Source: Gavia stellata (taxonomy: Eukaryota; Chordata; Aves; Gaviiformes; Gaviidae). Taken from it: 64,000 nucleotides of DNA. Shown in pieces: positions 1 to 13,432 of this stretch. A program made the translations under genes and the position numbers. The stretch spans positions 54,776,347 through 54,840,346 of the forward strand of contig NC_082598.1 of assembly GCF_030936135.1 (NCBI RefSeq). The letters run 5' to 3'. The notes under the pieces are model-generated. The model did not search any database. It was not told the DNA's origin and worked only from the letters and a program-made list of their open reading frames with translations. Each line of letters starts with the position of its first letter. The stretch's first letter is position 1.

Positions 1-3000
1 CTTGCACAGGGATTACATTCAAGACCACCAAGAGCAGTAGAACTGACCAGGTACATACAATAGAAATTACTTTGAGTTACAGAAGGTAAAATTTAGAATG
101 ATAAACACTGGCCATTCCTTTAGCTCTGCAGTATGTAGTGAGATAGCACAAGTTCTCTACAGATTTCAGTAGTTAAGAATAATTTCTTTTCCTCAGACTT
201 GATCATTGCTGTTTTGTTCATGACATTTTCCTACCGCTAACATGCCTTACAGAAATTTAAAACTCCATGATGAAACATGGTCACTCAAAGACATAGTAAT
301 CACAAATAACAAGACAGCAGTTGTACCGTAATGCACATACCCACATGCCTCCTAACAGCCCTGTCATTTAGCAACAAGTTTCAATCTTCAGTAACGAGCT
401 TAAAGCATTGCTTAATGACATCCCACAGCAAATCTGTGTCCACTCTTCCCTGAGCAGATTGGTTAAACCACTTAGGATCATATAGACCAGCTCTACCAGA
501 AGATTTATTTAAAAAATACCACACACACTTGTTTCTTTTACATTGTTTAAGTTAGGAGCTGAGAAAGGGGGAAAAAAACAAAAAGCAGGAGCTGATGATT
601 CTGAACAGCACAGAAGCTGAGTAAATTACCATCTTTTCCTCATAATCAAGATAACAGCCCTCACCTTCAAGGTACAGACAAATTCCTTTTAAAGTAGGAC
701 TAAAAGGAGATACACAACCTCTGATTGCAGGGCTTGGTAACTGTGAGTAAAGTAAAATGTTACCGGGAGGGCTCTGCAGTGGTGCAGGACAAAGGAGGTG
801 GCTGGAAACATAGCAGTGTTGATAAGGTTGATAGGAGAAACAGTTTATAGTTTGATGTATTTAAGTTTGGCACATTATACTGAAGTTATAGTGTACACAA
901 TTTTAGTTTCGTCTAACATTCTAAAAATCAACAAGCAATAGTAACATGTCATAATGCTAATAAAAATATTTTAGTAAAGCATATTTTTGAAGATCAGTCA
1001 CAGAGCTTTTGTACATTTCCAGTTAGATTCTTGCACCCAGGCTTTTCAAAGGATAAAAAAAATATTTTCTTCTTGTCCAAAAACACCCCATAAAAATATA
1101 GCCTCTGTGTAAATTAAAGGTAACCTCACTGAGTGTACAATATAAGCCAGCATAAAAGCAAATGTAAAAAAAGCAAGCTCAATTTTATTCTTAGGCACAT
1201 CATATCTATTAGGATTATCTTCTTTGATTTAACTGGAATTGTATAATTTTCATCCAAAATAAGAACACCGAAGAGCACAGCTAATTATCTTTGATTTTCG
1301 ATATTTTTATGGTGATGTCTTATAAACCCAAAGTCAGTGTCTGCAAACCTGGAAAAGATTAGAAGTGTTCATTTTCCTTCCAGATAAGATAATCCTGAGT
1401 CAGTAGAAATGCATGGAAAGTTACAGTAGGTTGGAAGGACTCCATGAAGGGGTTACTTGAACTCATTTCCAACATAGAAAATGATCATTTTTCATATCAC
1501 TGGCCAATTAAATGAGTTCAAACAAACCTCTCATATCCTGGGGCAATGCAAATTTGCAAGAAAAAAAATAGCACTCAGCCTTAGAAATCCAAAATAGGAG
1601 ATCAAAGGAAAACACATAACAATATCACAATGCGAAGGAGTTTTTGCCTGGGAAATAAAAAGCTCTGCAAAAATGTCCACAACAGCAGAATTCCTAGAGC
1701 TCAGAGTTTTATAAAGCCAGTTAGCAGGATTTGACTCATCTTCTTTTTGATAAGAGAAACCTGACCCTTAGGAAGATATCTGTGCTGTTGGAGAGGCATT
1801 ACCAGCTCCCCAAAGTCTGAAGCTTTGGAAGTGTTTCATTTCTGCTGAATATTGTATCTGAAATTTGTTTATTCATTTTGCAGTGATTGTATGCTACCTG
1901 TCCTGCACAACACTAAATTCCCATTAAAATAAGAAGCCTAAGGAACAGTAGAATTTTTCAGCCTGAGAATAAAGACAAAAAGCTACAAATAAAGTCCAAA
2001 AGCCTACAAGGAACCATAGTGCAGTATCCCCTTATTTTAGGCCTTCTCTCCGAGAAGTAAATATCATCCATCTTAATAATGCTTCTAATTTGGTAGAGTA
2101 AGATATCAGGGGAAGTGGATCAAATATTGCAGTGAAACTCTGAGGCAGAAGTTAGAGTCGTTGAAGACTCCAGTTATTTATGTTTGTTCCCTCTTGTAAA
2201 ATCACTTGTGGACTTTTTATTTTCAAGCCTTCCCATTTATCAGGGTAATATGCTATCAAGCACTGATCATTAACTTTTCCCTTCTGAATAGTCCATTCAC
2301 TAGTCATTGTTTGCTCTCACTTCCAAATATTTTATGTAGATAAGCCATTTGTAATGCTGAGTTTTGATAACATCAGATCCCACAGGCATCTACATATGAG
2401 CCCATATGGGGTCTAGGAGGCTCAGCTTAGACTCCGGTGTGCATCGATGTTGTCAGGAATCACAGCTGCTTAGATTAAGCCATGGTTCTCACTGTTAGTC
2501 CAGGGGAAGAGGCAGAGATCACCTGGAGTTTGACAAGCACAAAGAGAAAAGGGAATAGGCTTCCCTACAAAATGCCCTACAGAATCTCTCTGGAGAAGGT
2601 GAACTAAGAAAAATACAATACCTAGGGGACAGTACTAGCAGGAAAAAAAAAAAGATGAAGTTGTCTCTCTACATACTAATTTAGGCATAGATCTCTAATT
2701 GAGCAATTTTAAGCAAGTGTTTTGCATCAGAGGAGTTGCCAGATTTTTCAGACCTACATCTCTAATTTCCAGGTACAAAGCATACAGATTTCTACATACT
2801 TCATAGTATGTGTGAATTACGCTTCCAAGTCTGCTATTTTCATAAAATTAGCATGAATACCCAGGTGTACCCAGAGGCCCAGCTCCAGCTAATCCCTGAA
2901 CTATTCCTGGCACATCACCAGGCAGCAGCAACGATAATGAATGGCAATAGCAAAGAAATGATAGCCTTATCTTTCTGGCAAGACCTCTGAAAGCTCCACG

Positions 3001-5516
3001 AGAAACTCATCACTAACGCAAACCCAAGAAAGGAGGGAAATGTGCTTTCACTAAGCAGCACTCTCACTGGGGCCTTTGTTTAGGGTAACATTCACAGGAG
3101 CTTAGAAAACTTCCTATAATAAAACAGTCTAAAGATTCATGCAGGACAAATGTATCAAAGCAAACAGGGAAGCAAACAGCCATTTTAACCATGCTGGTTA
3201 ATGACTTACTATTTTTTAATTTTCTCCTGCTAATTGTTTGTTTATTAATTAGGTTTGTGAAGATAAAACAGTTTTGGGGACTATTAGCTGAGAATACTAG
3301 AAATCTTTAATTGATTTAAAATGTTTAAATGTAAAGCTTGGGTAGTCACTAGTTTCATACACAAAGAAACAAGACCATATTGTGTCTAACCTCAAATGCA
3401 ACATCAATAGTCAAAATTCAGTAACACAAAGCAGCAGTGAGATTACTTGAAACCTCTTCTTTCTCTTAAGCATCCCTGCAGTCCTTGCCATCAGGAAGTG
3501 CAAGAAGCACAGCTGCAGTCAGCCCTGCAGCAAGAAGTTTAAGACTTCAAAGCTAATTTTTCAAAGGCCTCTCAGTTCATTTTTGGCCCGCAAGAGACAG
3601 TGGTTTCAATTCCAGAGGTCCTTATAACTAAAAGTACTGAGATATGGGTACATATATGGGTGTCCCTGAATGCAGGCTAACGTCAAGTGAGAGGCATTTT
3701 TTATATAGAAACTATGAACAAGTAAACCAGAGTACCATGGGAAGGTCAGGGCCATAACATAGAGCTAGGAAAGGCATAGTAGAGAGTACTGGAAAACTTC
3801 CATTTAAATCAGAAATGTCTTTATAAGGCTAGAGAAAACACATCTTGCACAAAACTTTCATTTTAAAACCTCCCTCTTTATATACTCTACCTCCCATCAT
3901 CTCTCCCCTAGCTTCAGTTTGTGCCCTATGTGTTGTTGATGGGCTGTATTTTCCTCTTACAGATTGCAAGTCCTATGCTGCTGCAGCCCTCCTCACCACG
4001 TCAAAAAACATTCCGAGTGCACCAAGTCAGCACTGCAGGCTCCAACTCCTACCTTCCCCATTCTCCCTCAAGGGAAACCACTCCCAAGAGCAACCTCCAT
4101 CGCCTGAAGATCAAGATACACGGTAATTACCTTTGTTGCTATTTCCACCCCCACTCACACTGCTATGGATAAAGTTTCCAGACACGACAAGTACCTGCAA
4201 GGTTTTGCAGTTTGCCGCAATGCCTGACAGGCTAAATTAGCAGCGGTGGTGGGAAAAATATGCAGCACTAAAATAGGGCAACTTCAAATCAGCTCTAAGC
4301 TTCAAAATTAGAAAGCCTGGTGAGTAAAGCCACTATATTAATACCCATTATTAGAAAAAGTGTGGATATAGCAGTTTTTAAGAAAGAGAACTATGACTGT
4401 GAACACAAGTGTATGTGCTACTTGTACAATACATAGGTTGCATCTACGCCAGTAAATGGTCATGCTCAGCATCCTCAGGAATGGTCCTAAAATTGGGAGC
4501 ACACCTGTACGGTTATTGGAAAATGAGGTCCAAGTTTTATCACAGGGACTCAGAACACAAGTCTGTCACACAATATTCTTCACAGTAAGGAAAAGAACAG
4601 TGAAATTTCCCATTCTTGCACCTTCTTGTGTTATACTTGTTTTGAGGCTTCTATACAATGAGGAGTAACCCAGACTTCAGCCTAAAAGGCTGATGGAAAT
4701 AATCATTCAATGATTCAACAGTCTGGATTTGATTTCTTTTTAATTTACATTTTATTTTCTTTTTGGTTTTGGTAGCTTGTTCAGTAGATAACAAAAACAT
4801 GGAAATATTAAAGGATCTCTGCATTTCTAATTGCACTGACATTCAATTCTGTCTATGATGTGATCCTCTCTTGCTGCTGCTATAGCCTGGACATCATCTA
4901 GCTTGACAGCTTTCCCTACATGTCAGAACACTACTGCTGACCACAAATCTTTTCCATCATGCAATATAAACATCAGATCTTTATTAATCTCTCTATTTCC
5001 TTCTTTTCTCCTGATGCATCAGATATCAGCTTTTCCCCACTACTTGGAGTATAACAGATAATAATCTTATTTCTTTATCTCAAGTGTAATTTCACAATAC
5101 AAGTGTAAACTCTTCACAGCCCTATCATCTTTCTTACTCCTTAGTCCCTTCCTGGTCTGACTGCTGCATCTGCTATCAAGCTGCTGTCACATACCTAGAC
5201 TCCTCATCCATCAAGTCCAGCCACCCTCACAGCCCTTTCAAGTATCATCTTGAAGACTGTAGACGAAGCAACACCTTTTCTCTTTCACATTCATCAACAA
5301 TCCTGACGCTCTGTATTATTTGTGCACCTGTTGTATTGAAATTTCTATCTTTCTCAACGAAGACAAGTCTTATGTACAACTGAAGGAGCTTAAAGGCAAC
5401 TGAACCTGTCCCCAAAGGCAAGATTTTTTTTCTTTTTAAACAATACTATTTTTGTATTTCCAGTCCCGCTGGGGAAAGTAAATTTGTTTGGGCCTGGAAT
5501 ATCATTACATTTGTGG

Positions 5517-5535
5517 TTTTTTTTTTTTTTTTTTT
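5517..5535. repeat. Poly(T) tract
   Basis: An uninterrupted run of 19 T. It could be the complement of an old retroposon poly(A) tail, but no element body is recognisable beside it, so a simple homopolymer is the safer reading. Confidence 0.8.
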
Positions 5536-7733
5536 ACATGGACCAATCCTTACAAAGGCAAACAATAAGAAGTGGGGAACCTTGCTCAGTGAAGTTGTTT
5601 TAGTAACATTTGTGGGAGACAGTTAAAATTACCACATTTCACAATTTTTGAGCCCTCCTGCTACTGTATGTAGATTAATGCCCTTTTGGGGGAAAAGGAA
5701 AGGACATTAAGGAAGGAGAAACTGACACAAACATTTTGAGATATCAAACCTTCCGTGGATGCAAATCCCAAGAAGTCTGAAGAATCAAACATTTGGCTTT
5801 AACTTACCAAGTAGTTACAGACAGAGTAAAGTGCTACGACATCCTGAGAGTGGCTCTTGTGGGCATTTGAATACCTCAGAATTGCCTTTCTGAAATTCTC
5901 AGCCTCAGTGAACAGGCAAGCTTGCCAGGAGCTTGCTACACTCTTCAGAGAAGATAATGGCCTCACTGCTGGTGCCTAGGTGCAGATTTTCCCTAATTCT
6001 AGTTTTGGAAGACACCTTCCTTCTCTAGAATTGGTACCATTTATTCTTGATGCTACAATGGATGTGGTTTTTACTGATAGTATCATTGTTGGTACCTAGA
6101 TTTCAACACAAAAAAGATAGTAAGAACGCAAAATCCACAACTAACAAAACTGAAGGAGACACCTGCTGATCCCTTCATGAACACCAGCATCTTCATTGCC
6201 TGAAGCAGCACTTACAATTAATTGCTCCATCATACACCTTTTACACACACACCTGCCTTTGCTGTTAGGCGTTCATCACTTCCACAGCATTCCACCCCAA
6301 CTTCCTGAGCTGCATCGTAGAAGGAAACACAAGGAAAAGAAGCTTGAGAGCGAGCAGATCAGCACAGAGCTCAATATCAATCCGAAAATTAATTTTTTTC
6401 TCAGATTTGCCCAACTGCATGCTTTCAGCTACAGAAATCACAGATGTTACTACAGGCTAAGTTTCTTGCAGTATCACAAATACAGTAGGAGTTTTGAGAG
6501 CTTGCCTGGGAAAAATAACAACTCAAAAAATTACTTCAAATCACCAGGATATACCTGGTTGCAAAGTGGGCTCTACCTCTACGGCCCAGGACAACAGGGT
6601 ACAACTAATTATTTATGTTGTTGAATGCAGTCCGAGAAATACGGGTTGCAGTAGCTCAAAAGGTAGAAAGAAAAAAAAAAAGGGGGCATGCAGCTGCAGC
6701 AAAACGGTGCATTCAACAGGAATGTGAAGACTGTAACATATTTGGGAAAATGCCAAATTCTATAATACTGAAAAATTAAAGTCTAAGGATCTTGTCTGTG
6801 ATATTCAGACTTATTATTTCAGACCTCCACGAACATGAAAAGATCCTTTTTTCAGTTTATACCCAATTTACATTTTTAAGATATCCCAGAAATATCTATG
6901 CATGTATACATATATATCTAGACATATACATCTTAAATATGTGAAGATATAGGTATGTATGTATTTAATGAAATATATTTAGTGAAAGTTCCGTTTCTGA
7001 AATTCAGTGAAACCTATAACCAGTTTTACAGTTAAGGAACCACAAAACATACAGGGTCCTAAAAACATACACACTAAAGAATTTTTGCTGCTACCTTAAG
7101 ATAAAGCCTGAATTCCTGTACTAAAGAACCAAAATTAAATAAACCACAGAATTCATATTTCATCTGCTTGAACTAAAGACAGGCTTTAAAAGGCCACAGT
7201 CCAGGCAGCTGGATATTCCTTTCTCCAGATTAATGTAACACTAGCATGTTGTGGACAATAACACAGCAAGACACCGCCTCAGAGTTGCAAATTCCTCTGA
7301 AGACAGTTATCTGGGCTAATACGTTATTCATTTATTAACTTCAGTCAGAATTACTTTAGTTGTCAAGTGTGGCAAAATTATTTCCTGACAGGGATGAAGC
7401 AAATGGAGTCAAAATAGAGAAAGAGTTAAAGAATCCTGGGGAAGCACAAGCTCACTGGATTGCAAGGTTGAAAAGGGCAGAAAGATTTAAATAAAGGCTG
7501 GTGTACACATCTCTGTAATATGTTATTTAAATTCTGAGAGCTTACTGATGTTATTAAAGCACTGCAGTATTGAGCATGGCACCGAGGCACCCTGCTAAAG
7601 CAGGGTGAGGTTTTTCTTAGACTTTCTTTTTTTTTGCAATTTGATTATGTCAGAATACATACAATGAACAATAGATTGATTCTTATCCGTCAGTTGCTGA
7701 AAGGCTGTCCTCATGGACATATAATCACAAACC

Positions 7734-7796
7734 AAAGTAACTTGCCTATACCACCTAGGAAGTATAAAAGGTGGGATTTCAAACCAGGTCTTTTTT
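7734..7796 (-). repeat. MIR-like SINE remnant
   Basis: The order of short matches is that of the reverse complement of the MIR core: an ACTTGCC block, then AGGAAGT, then GGGATT, then CAAACCAGGTCT. In MIR elements these correspond to the region around the GACCTTGGGCAAGT core and the CCTGGGTTCGAATCC box. Spacing is close to the consensus as I remember it, with many substitutions, as expected for an element older than birds. No target-site duplication is visible. Assignment is by eye only. Confidence 0.5.
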
Positions 7797-10141
7797 GTAA
7801 CTGTCCCCTAAAAAGTCCTTTTCCTTGTATTGTAATCTTTTGGTTTATACATCACTAACAGCTGAACTCAGTGGCCTTACTTAACTACAGCTTTGCTCTC
7901 ACAATTATTATTGCTTAGGTAGAATTCAAGTTATCTCTATTAGTACTATCAAGTCAGAAGCTGTTTTTACAAATTAGAAGTTACTTAGAGAGCTTAGTTT
8001 TATTTGCACCAAAGTAGAGAAATTGATGGAAGCAGAGAAATACATAGAACGTAGTTGTCCCACTAGAAGAGTAATGTTATTTATGTGGTAATGAATTATA
8101 ACATTTAGATATAAAATGCTTCATAACACTTAAATAAAACACACTGTAGTGAACTGCTATAGATCCATGCACTTCACTGAGTTAAGTCTAAAAATGTGAT
8201 TTACATAAACAAAGATATACTAAAAGGTATGCATTTGAAAATAAAGAGCACCATATAATTGCTTTGTATGTCAACAAACTCCAAAATAAACTTTTACCCA
8301 AGAATATGAATGTGTATTAGCACTTACTCAGAAACAGTGGTATGAATCTATAAAAAGGTTTTTCTTCCAATTTATTTCACATTCCTCTAACTTAAGCAGT
8401 AAAACACCTAAAATTAGGTTATGATAGCCAGCTAGCATTAGGAAAAATATACTTACAGAACAGCTGGAGATGTCTGCAGACAAAACCCCTTTTCAGAGAA
8501 TATTTTAACCTCTTTCATTTTATGGTCTTTATAGCAACAGAGGAAAGTTGAGATCTCACTTGTCTTTAAGGAGTATAAACCAGAAAGCTAGCTCATCCTT
8601 TTATACTTTTTTCTCCCAGCCCTCTCAGCTGTTTTGAATCACAATGCCAGCATGGGCCATTAGGTCACCTGTGTATCACAGGCCAATAAATTTAACCTAG
8701 ATGTTCTATAGATTAGTCTGATTTTACTCACCTGAACCCTAATGGGATTTAGTCAAATTTGACTGTGTACCACCACTGAGGAATGGGAACCAACCAAGTT
8801 CTCATACCCAAGACAGCTGCATGAGTGGATGCTGGTTAGGTGAGATTTACAGAGCCCAGCTGGCAAACCACCTCCCATAGCGAAGGGAAAGACAAATATA
8901 GGCAAGGCCCCTACCAGTCTCACCTGGAAGCAAAGTCTTTCCCAAGCCCAGATCTTGTGACTAAGTCATCCAAGTAGATTTTATACACACAAAATAATCT
9001 TGGAGCAATTTTTCCCTCCAGTTGCTCTCCTATCTCTTCTTGAGGGCTGTAGGAAAGCCATAATAAAAAAAAAAAAAAAACAAAAAACTAGCAAGCAAAC
9101 AAATAATACTACAACTGCCCAGTTACATTTGACGGGAAGAAGGAAGAAATTCCTTCTTGACTATGCAGGAAACCTCCTTCAGCTCTAAAATGTCAGACTA
9201 GCCTATAGCTACTGTCTTCATGTGTTATGAACGTACCAAGCATCATATGCCACTTTTACTCTCCCCAATACCGAAGAAGAAAGCAGGAGATATTGGTCAT
9301 TCAAAAAGTCCCAAATTTTCAGGCCAGAAACAGTTACTGCAGTCTTTTAGCATGACACATAATGCATACACGCTCACACATAGCACACACAGATTTCTTC
9401 CTTCAGCCAGATTAAAGCTTTGCTTTTTGCAAGCTTGGAATTGAGAGATACAAATAAACCATGAGTTTCTCAGATTTCATTTTCCGAGGTCAGCCATTCT
9501 AGTATTTAAATTGCACTCACAGCTAGAAAGTTGTACCTTATGTCAAGATTGGAGTTTTCTAATTTCAACTTCTAGCACTTACCAGGAAGGCTTTATCATG
9601 AATACTCACACACCGGATATGGCAACATGAATGAGTTATGATAGAACACAGTCAGGTGTTCACTTCTGTATTAATAACTGCTTTTATCCCATGGAAAATG
9701 TGAGGCAGCTTACTCTCAGGGAGAAGAACATCAAGTCATCCCTGGCAACGCTCTTTCCCTGTGCATACTTTGTTGTCTTCCCATTCACATATCACAGGAA
9801 GAGCTCAAGAAGTAGCTTGTCCTGTTTTCCATGTGCAAGTTCACAGATAGCCCTACATTATTTCCACCGCTAGTTTTACAAGAACTGAAATTTCTCAAGG
9901 TGCTGGGACTCGGAGGGTTGTCTGTGCCTCTAATAGGAAACAAGGGCTAAAGCGCTACCCACGCTTCTGCTTTCTTTGCCCTTCCTCACTTATGGAACAA
10001 GTTGTGACAGCCTATTCCCATCAGATGATCCAAATTCCACTAACTTACAGTACCATATCATATTTCCCTATGCATTCAAGCATCACAGAATCACAGAATC
10101 ACTAAGGTTGGAAAAGACCTGTAAGATCATCAAGTCCAACC

Positions 10142-10225
10142 TAAAAAAAAAAACAAAACAACAAAAAAAAAAACCCACAAAAAACACACAACACACCAAA
10201 AACCAACCCACCCAACACCACACAG
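10142..10225. repeat. A/C-rich low-complexity insert in the CR1 3' UTR
   Basis: The segment consists almost entirely of A and C on the + strand (T/G on the CR1 sense strand) and sits between the end of the CR1 coding region and its conserved GTTGGACTTGATGATCTTACAG block. Related young avian CR1 copies have a GT-rich patch here, and this one looks expanded. It has no coding capacity. Confidence 0.7.
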
Positions 10226-10236
10226 CACCATGCCCA

Positions 10237-11372
10237 TCAAGCTACATCCCACAATGCCACATCCACACGCTCCTTGAATACCTCCAGGGAGGGTGACTCT
10301 ACCACCTCCCTGGGCAGCCTATTCCAATGTTTCACTACTCTCTCAGTAAAGAACTTTTTCCTAATATCCAGCCTGAACCTCCCCTGGCGCAACTTGAGGC
10401 CATTTCCTCTAGTCCTGTCACTCGTCACTTGGGAGAAGAGACCAACACCCACCTCTCTGCAACCCCCTTTCAGGTAGTTGTAGAGAGCGATAAGGTCTCC
10501 CCTCAGCCTCCTCTTCTCCAGACTGAACAACCCCAGCTCCCTCAGCCGCTCCTCATAAGACTTGTGTTCCAGACCCCTCACCAGCTTCGTCGCCCTTCTC
10601 TGGACACGCTCCAGCACCTCAATGTCCTTCTTGTAGTGAGGGGCCCAAAACTGAACACAGCATTCGAGGTGCGGCTTCACCAGAGCCGAGTACAGAGGCA
10701 CGATCACCTCCCTACTGCTGCTGGCCACACTGTTTCTGATACAGGCCAGGATGCCGTTGGCCTTCTTGGCCACCTGGGCACACTGCTGGCTCATATTCAG
10801 CCGGCTGTCGATCAACACCCCCAGGTCCTTTCTGCGGGGGAGCTTTCCAGCCACTCATCCCCAAGCCTGTAGCATTGCCTGGGGTTGTTGTGGCCAAAGT
10901 GTAGAACCCGGCACTTGGCCTTATTGAACTTCATCCGGTTGGCCTCAGCCCATCGATCCAGCCTGTCCAGATCCCTCTGCAGAGCCTTCCTACCCTCAAG
11001 CAGATCAACACTCCCTCCCAACTTGGTGTCGTCTGCAAACTTGCTGAGGGTGCACTCTATCCCCTCATCCAGATCATCAATAAAGACATTAAACAAGACC
11101 GGTCCCAAAACTGAGCCCTGGGGGACTCCGCTTGTGACCGGCCGCCCACTGGATTTCACCCCATTCACCACAACTCTCTGGGCTCGGCCATCCAGCCAGT
11201 TTTTTACCCAGCGAAGAGTGTACCTGTCTAAACCACGGGCCGCCAGCTTCTCCAGGAGAATACTGTGGGGAACAGTGTCAAAGGCTTTGCTGAAGTCCAG
11301 GTAGACAACATCAACAGCCTTCCCCTCATCCACTAGGCGGGTCACCTGGTCATAGAAGGAGATCAGGTTCAT
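10237..11372 (-). pseudogene. CR1 ORF2 reverse transcriptase, C-terminal part, frameshifted
   Basis: Minus-strand translation gives clear non-LTR reverse-transcriptase motifs in order: [14 protein letters not shown] (motif with the first catalytic Asp), [21 protein letters not shown], and KFADDTK, where FADD replaces the usual YADD as is normal in CR1. Further on come [29 protein letters not shown] and the C-terminal [20 protein letters not shown] block that ends shortly before the 3' UTR. The frame breaks once, near 10828-10832: the reading passes from the frame ending in [12 protein letters not shown] to the frame starting at KDLGVLID, consistent with a single lost base. The N-terminal endonuclease and the first part of the RT are absent because of 5' truncation. 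The copy cannot encode a full ORF2 protein. Plus-strand open frames over the same bases are antisense shadows. Confidence 0.93.
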
Positions 11373-13432
11373 CCCAACATCATCCTGTTGTTCATGTAGG
11401 TTTCTAACATCAGTACAGAGGCAATTAAAAATATAGTACTTATGTGCGCCTTTGTGCCAAATTAAATAATATAATGTATGCGAGAAGATTTTCAAGGAGT
11501 TGCTATGTCAGGGCTGAGGAGATGTGCTGAGAATTTGGAACTGATGCAAGATATGAAAAAGAAAATTCACAAAGTAGTAGGCACTGGAAGGTCACTTTGA
11601 CCCAATTTTCCATTTTCTTGCAGGACATCAGCCATGGTCAGTGTTTGGGAGTGCAGAGACAGCATTTAATAACTTCATAATTTCTATAGTCTACAACTCG
11701 ATTTTCACAGCTGCATTACAAGTGCAGAAACAAACAGTGATCTCATAAGCTGTTCTAAAGGATGTTTTTATGAAAGAATCTTTCATTCTCTTCCCTCCTG
11801 CTGAAATTAAACATGCCCTGAAATCCACAGAATGTGCTTGTAAAGGTTTCTTCTCAATTTATATTGCAAACCTCACTGGTAACTTAATACATTGTTTCTA
11901 GTTCCCAGTTTTCCTCAAAAACTTGGATTTTAATTAATTTTTTCCTGGATGAATACATCAAGAACACCATCTTTTCATTGTTTTTAATGAGAGATTCTCA
12001 CAGGCATCACTGCACCACACTTCACAGGTGCTAATGACTTAAAAAAAATTCAGCGTGCTGATTTTGCATATTATGTTCTATAGACATGGCATCTAAAGTC
12101 TGACGGCCCAAAGCTCTTCCATATAGTCTCTTGGAGATGGAAGTCCTCTCATGAAGACTCCTCTCCCTTTTGCACTATATCATGAGTAGCATACATACAG
12201 GATCTTGCATTCAACTGCAAGAATGGCAGGGCTTTATTTGGATTTTTTTTACAACAGCCCCTTTGTTCTGTTGCAAACTTGTCTTTAATTGAGAGATTGA
12301 CAAAAATCAAGTCCTCAGCTCCTTCGGAGTTTTCTCTTTCTCTCCTAGAATTAATAAGTACTCAGCCAAAATATCAAAAAGTCTCCCTAGTTTTGCACAG
12401 ATCTTTTGGATCCACTAAAAACAAGTATAATCATGACAGGCATTCTGTAGTGCCAGGCCTCTTCCTGGCAATTTTTTTGAAAGCAGAACTCTTTAGAAGT
12501 CACTGTCCTCAAAATCCTCTCTTGGAGCAGGTAACAGCCTTACCTTTTTGTGTCTTGCGAAGATATATGGGTGTATTTCAATTAGGACATGCAAGTAAAC
12601 TTGTGAAACCCATGCATTTTACAGATTGCTCTGATTTATCCCAGGAATCCAAGTGGGAAATATGGAATAAAATGTGAAATATCTCTTCCATGATCCCTCA
12701 GAGACGGATCAGTAAGAACAGAATTTCACTGCCTTTTCCCCCAGACAAGTAGAGGAAACATTTGGGACACAGTTATAAAGCGAAAGCAAAATTTATTGCT
12801 GAGTGAAAGAAATAAAGAGTCCATATTCTTAAATATGAATTTAAACACCACGCTCCCCATTTTCAAACCACCCCCCCACCTCCCCGGTACATCCAGCTTT
12901 GCGCCCCAACCCCGCGGCAGGGGCTGCAGAGGGGCTGTGGGGAGGGAGCCTCGGCGGGGCCTGGGCCTTTGGAGGAACTTCGAAGCGGCGGCTGCCGGCC
13001 CGCCCAGCGACCGCGGACCCGGGCGCGGCCCTCTCGGCGCCCGTTGCCCCACCGCGTAACCCAGTCTTCGGCCCCGCTCTTCTTCACTAGCTAACAGCCC
13101 CGACCGCAAGCCGCAGCCGAAGCGCCCTGCCTTCCACAGAACGTTTAGGGATGGCCAGCGTCGCAGAATCCCCCCCGCCCGCCGCCCCGTCGGTAAAAGC
13201 TCAGCCCCTTCCTCCCGGAGGACCCGGACAGGTGTGGGGCGGCGGGAAACCAGAGGAACCGCCTCAGGCGCCCGCAGCGCGAGGGGGGGGGGTGGGATCA
13301 CCACGCCGCGCGCGCTCGCAGCCGTTACTAACGGTCGGACCCGCACCCCCTCTCCCCGCCATGCCACCCCCCCGGCCCGGCGGGCGGCCCCACCCCAGCC
13401 CCTCTAACAAAGGAGGCCCGGGGCCGCGGCGA

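Larger units (their letters stand above)
10081..11372 (-). mobile_element. CR1 LINE, 5'-truncated, minus orientation
   Basis: The left end is the complement of a CR1 3' terminus: a CACAGAAT octamer repeat, then the conserved GGTTGGAAAAGACCT and ATCATCAAGTCCAACC blocks. The element then runs leftwards on the minus strand through the 3' half of the reverse-transcriptase ORF. Homology ends near 11372, inside the RT domain just upstream of the NLISFYDQ segment, so the 5' end is missing. That is the usual fate of CR1 copies, which also lack target-site duplications. The 3' UTR contains an unusually A/C-rich low-complexity insert (about 10142-10225). Divergence looks low and the coding part is almost open, so this is one of the youngest insertions in the window. 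Confidence 0.95.
1..12849. other. Upstream intergenic region with no recognisable gene
   Basis: This AT-rich stretch holds no open frame that I recognise and no exon that I can tie to a protein family. The longer open frames (for example 6196-6624 on the + strand, 142 codons) have no family-like motif and no coding-like context. Supported contents are a MIR-like SINE remnant near 7.73-7.80 kb, a CR1 LINE at 10.08-11.37 kb, a 19-base T run at 5517-5535, an A-rich tract near 9064-9088 and an AT-rich alternating stretch near 6900-6970. In mammals the neighbour on this side of RAP1GDS1 is STPG2, in divergent orientation. I looked for its N-terminal exons on the minus strand and could not identify any, so that gene probably lies further left. 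Confidence 0.7.

Noticed and set aside
6196..6624. 142-codon plus-strand open frame in the upstream region
   Set aside because: Its composition follows the local DNA, with no domain, no signal peptide, no promoter context and no family resemblance.
10327..11304. Plus-strand open frames over the CR1 (181 and 139 codons)
   Set aside because: They are antisense to the CR1 reverse transcriptase, whose minus-strand frames carry all the recognisable RT motifs.
1..12849. First exons of STPG2, the divergent neighbour of RAP1GDS1 in mammals
   Set aside because: I looked on the minus strand for its N-terminal coding sequence and found nothing convincing; in mammals the gap between the two genes is large.
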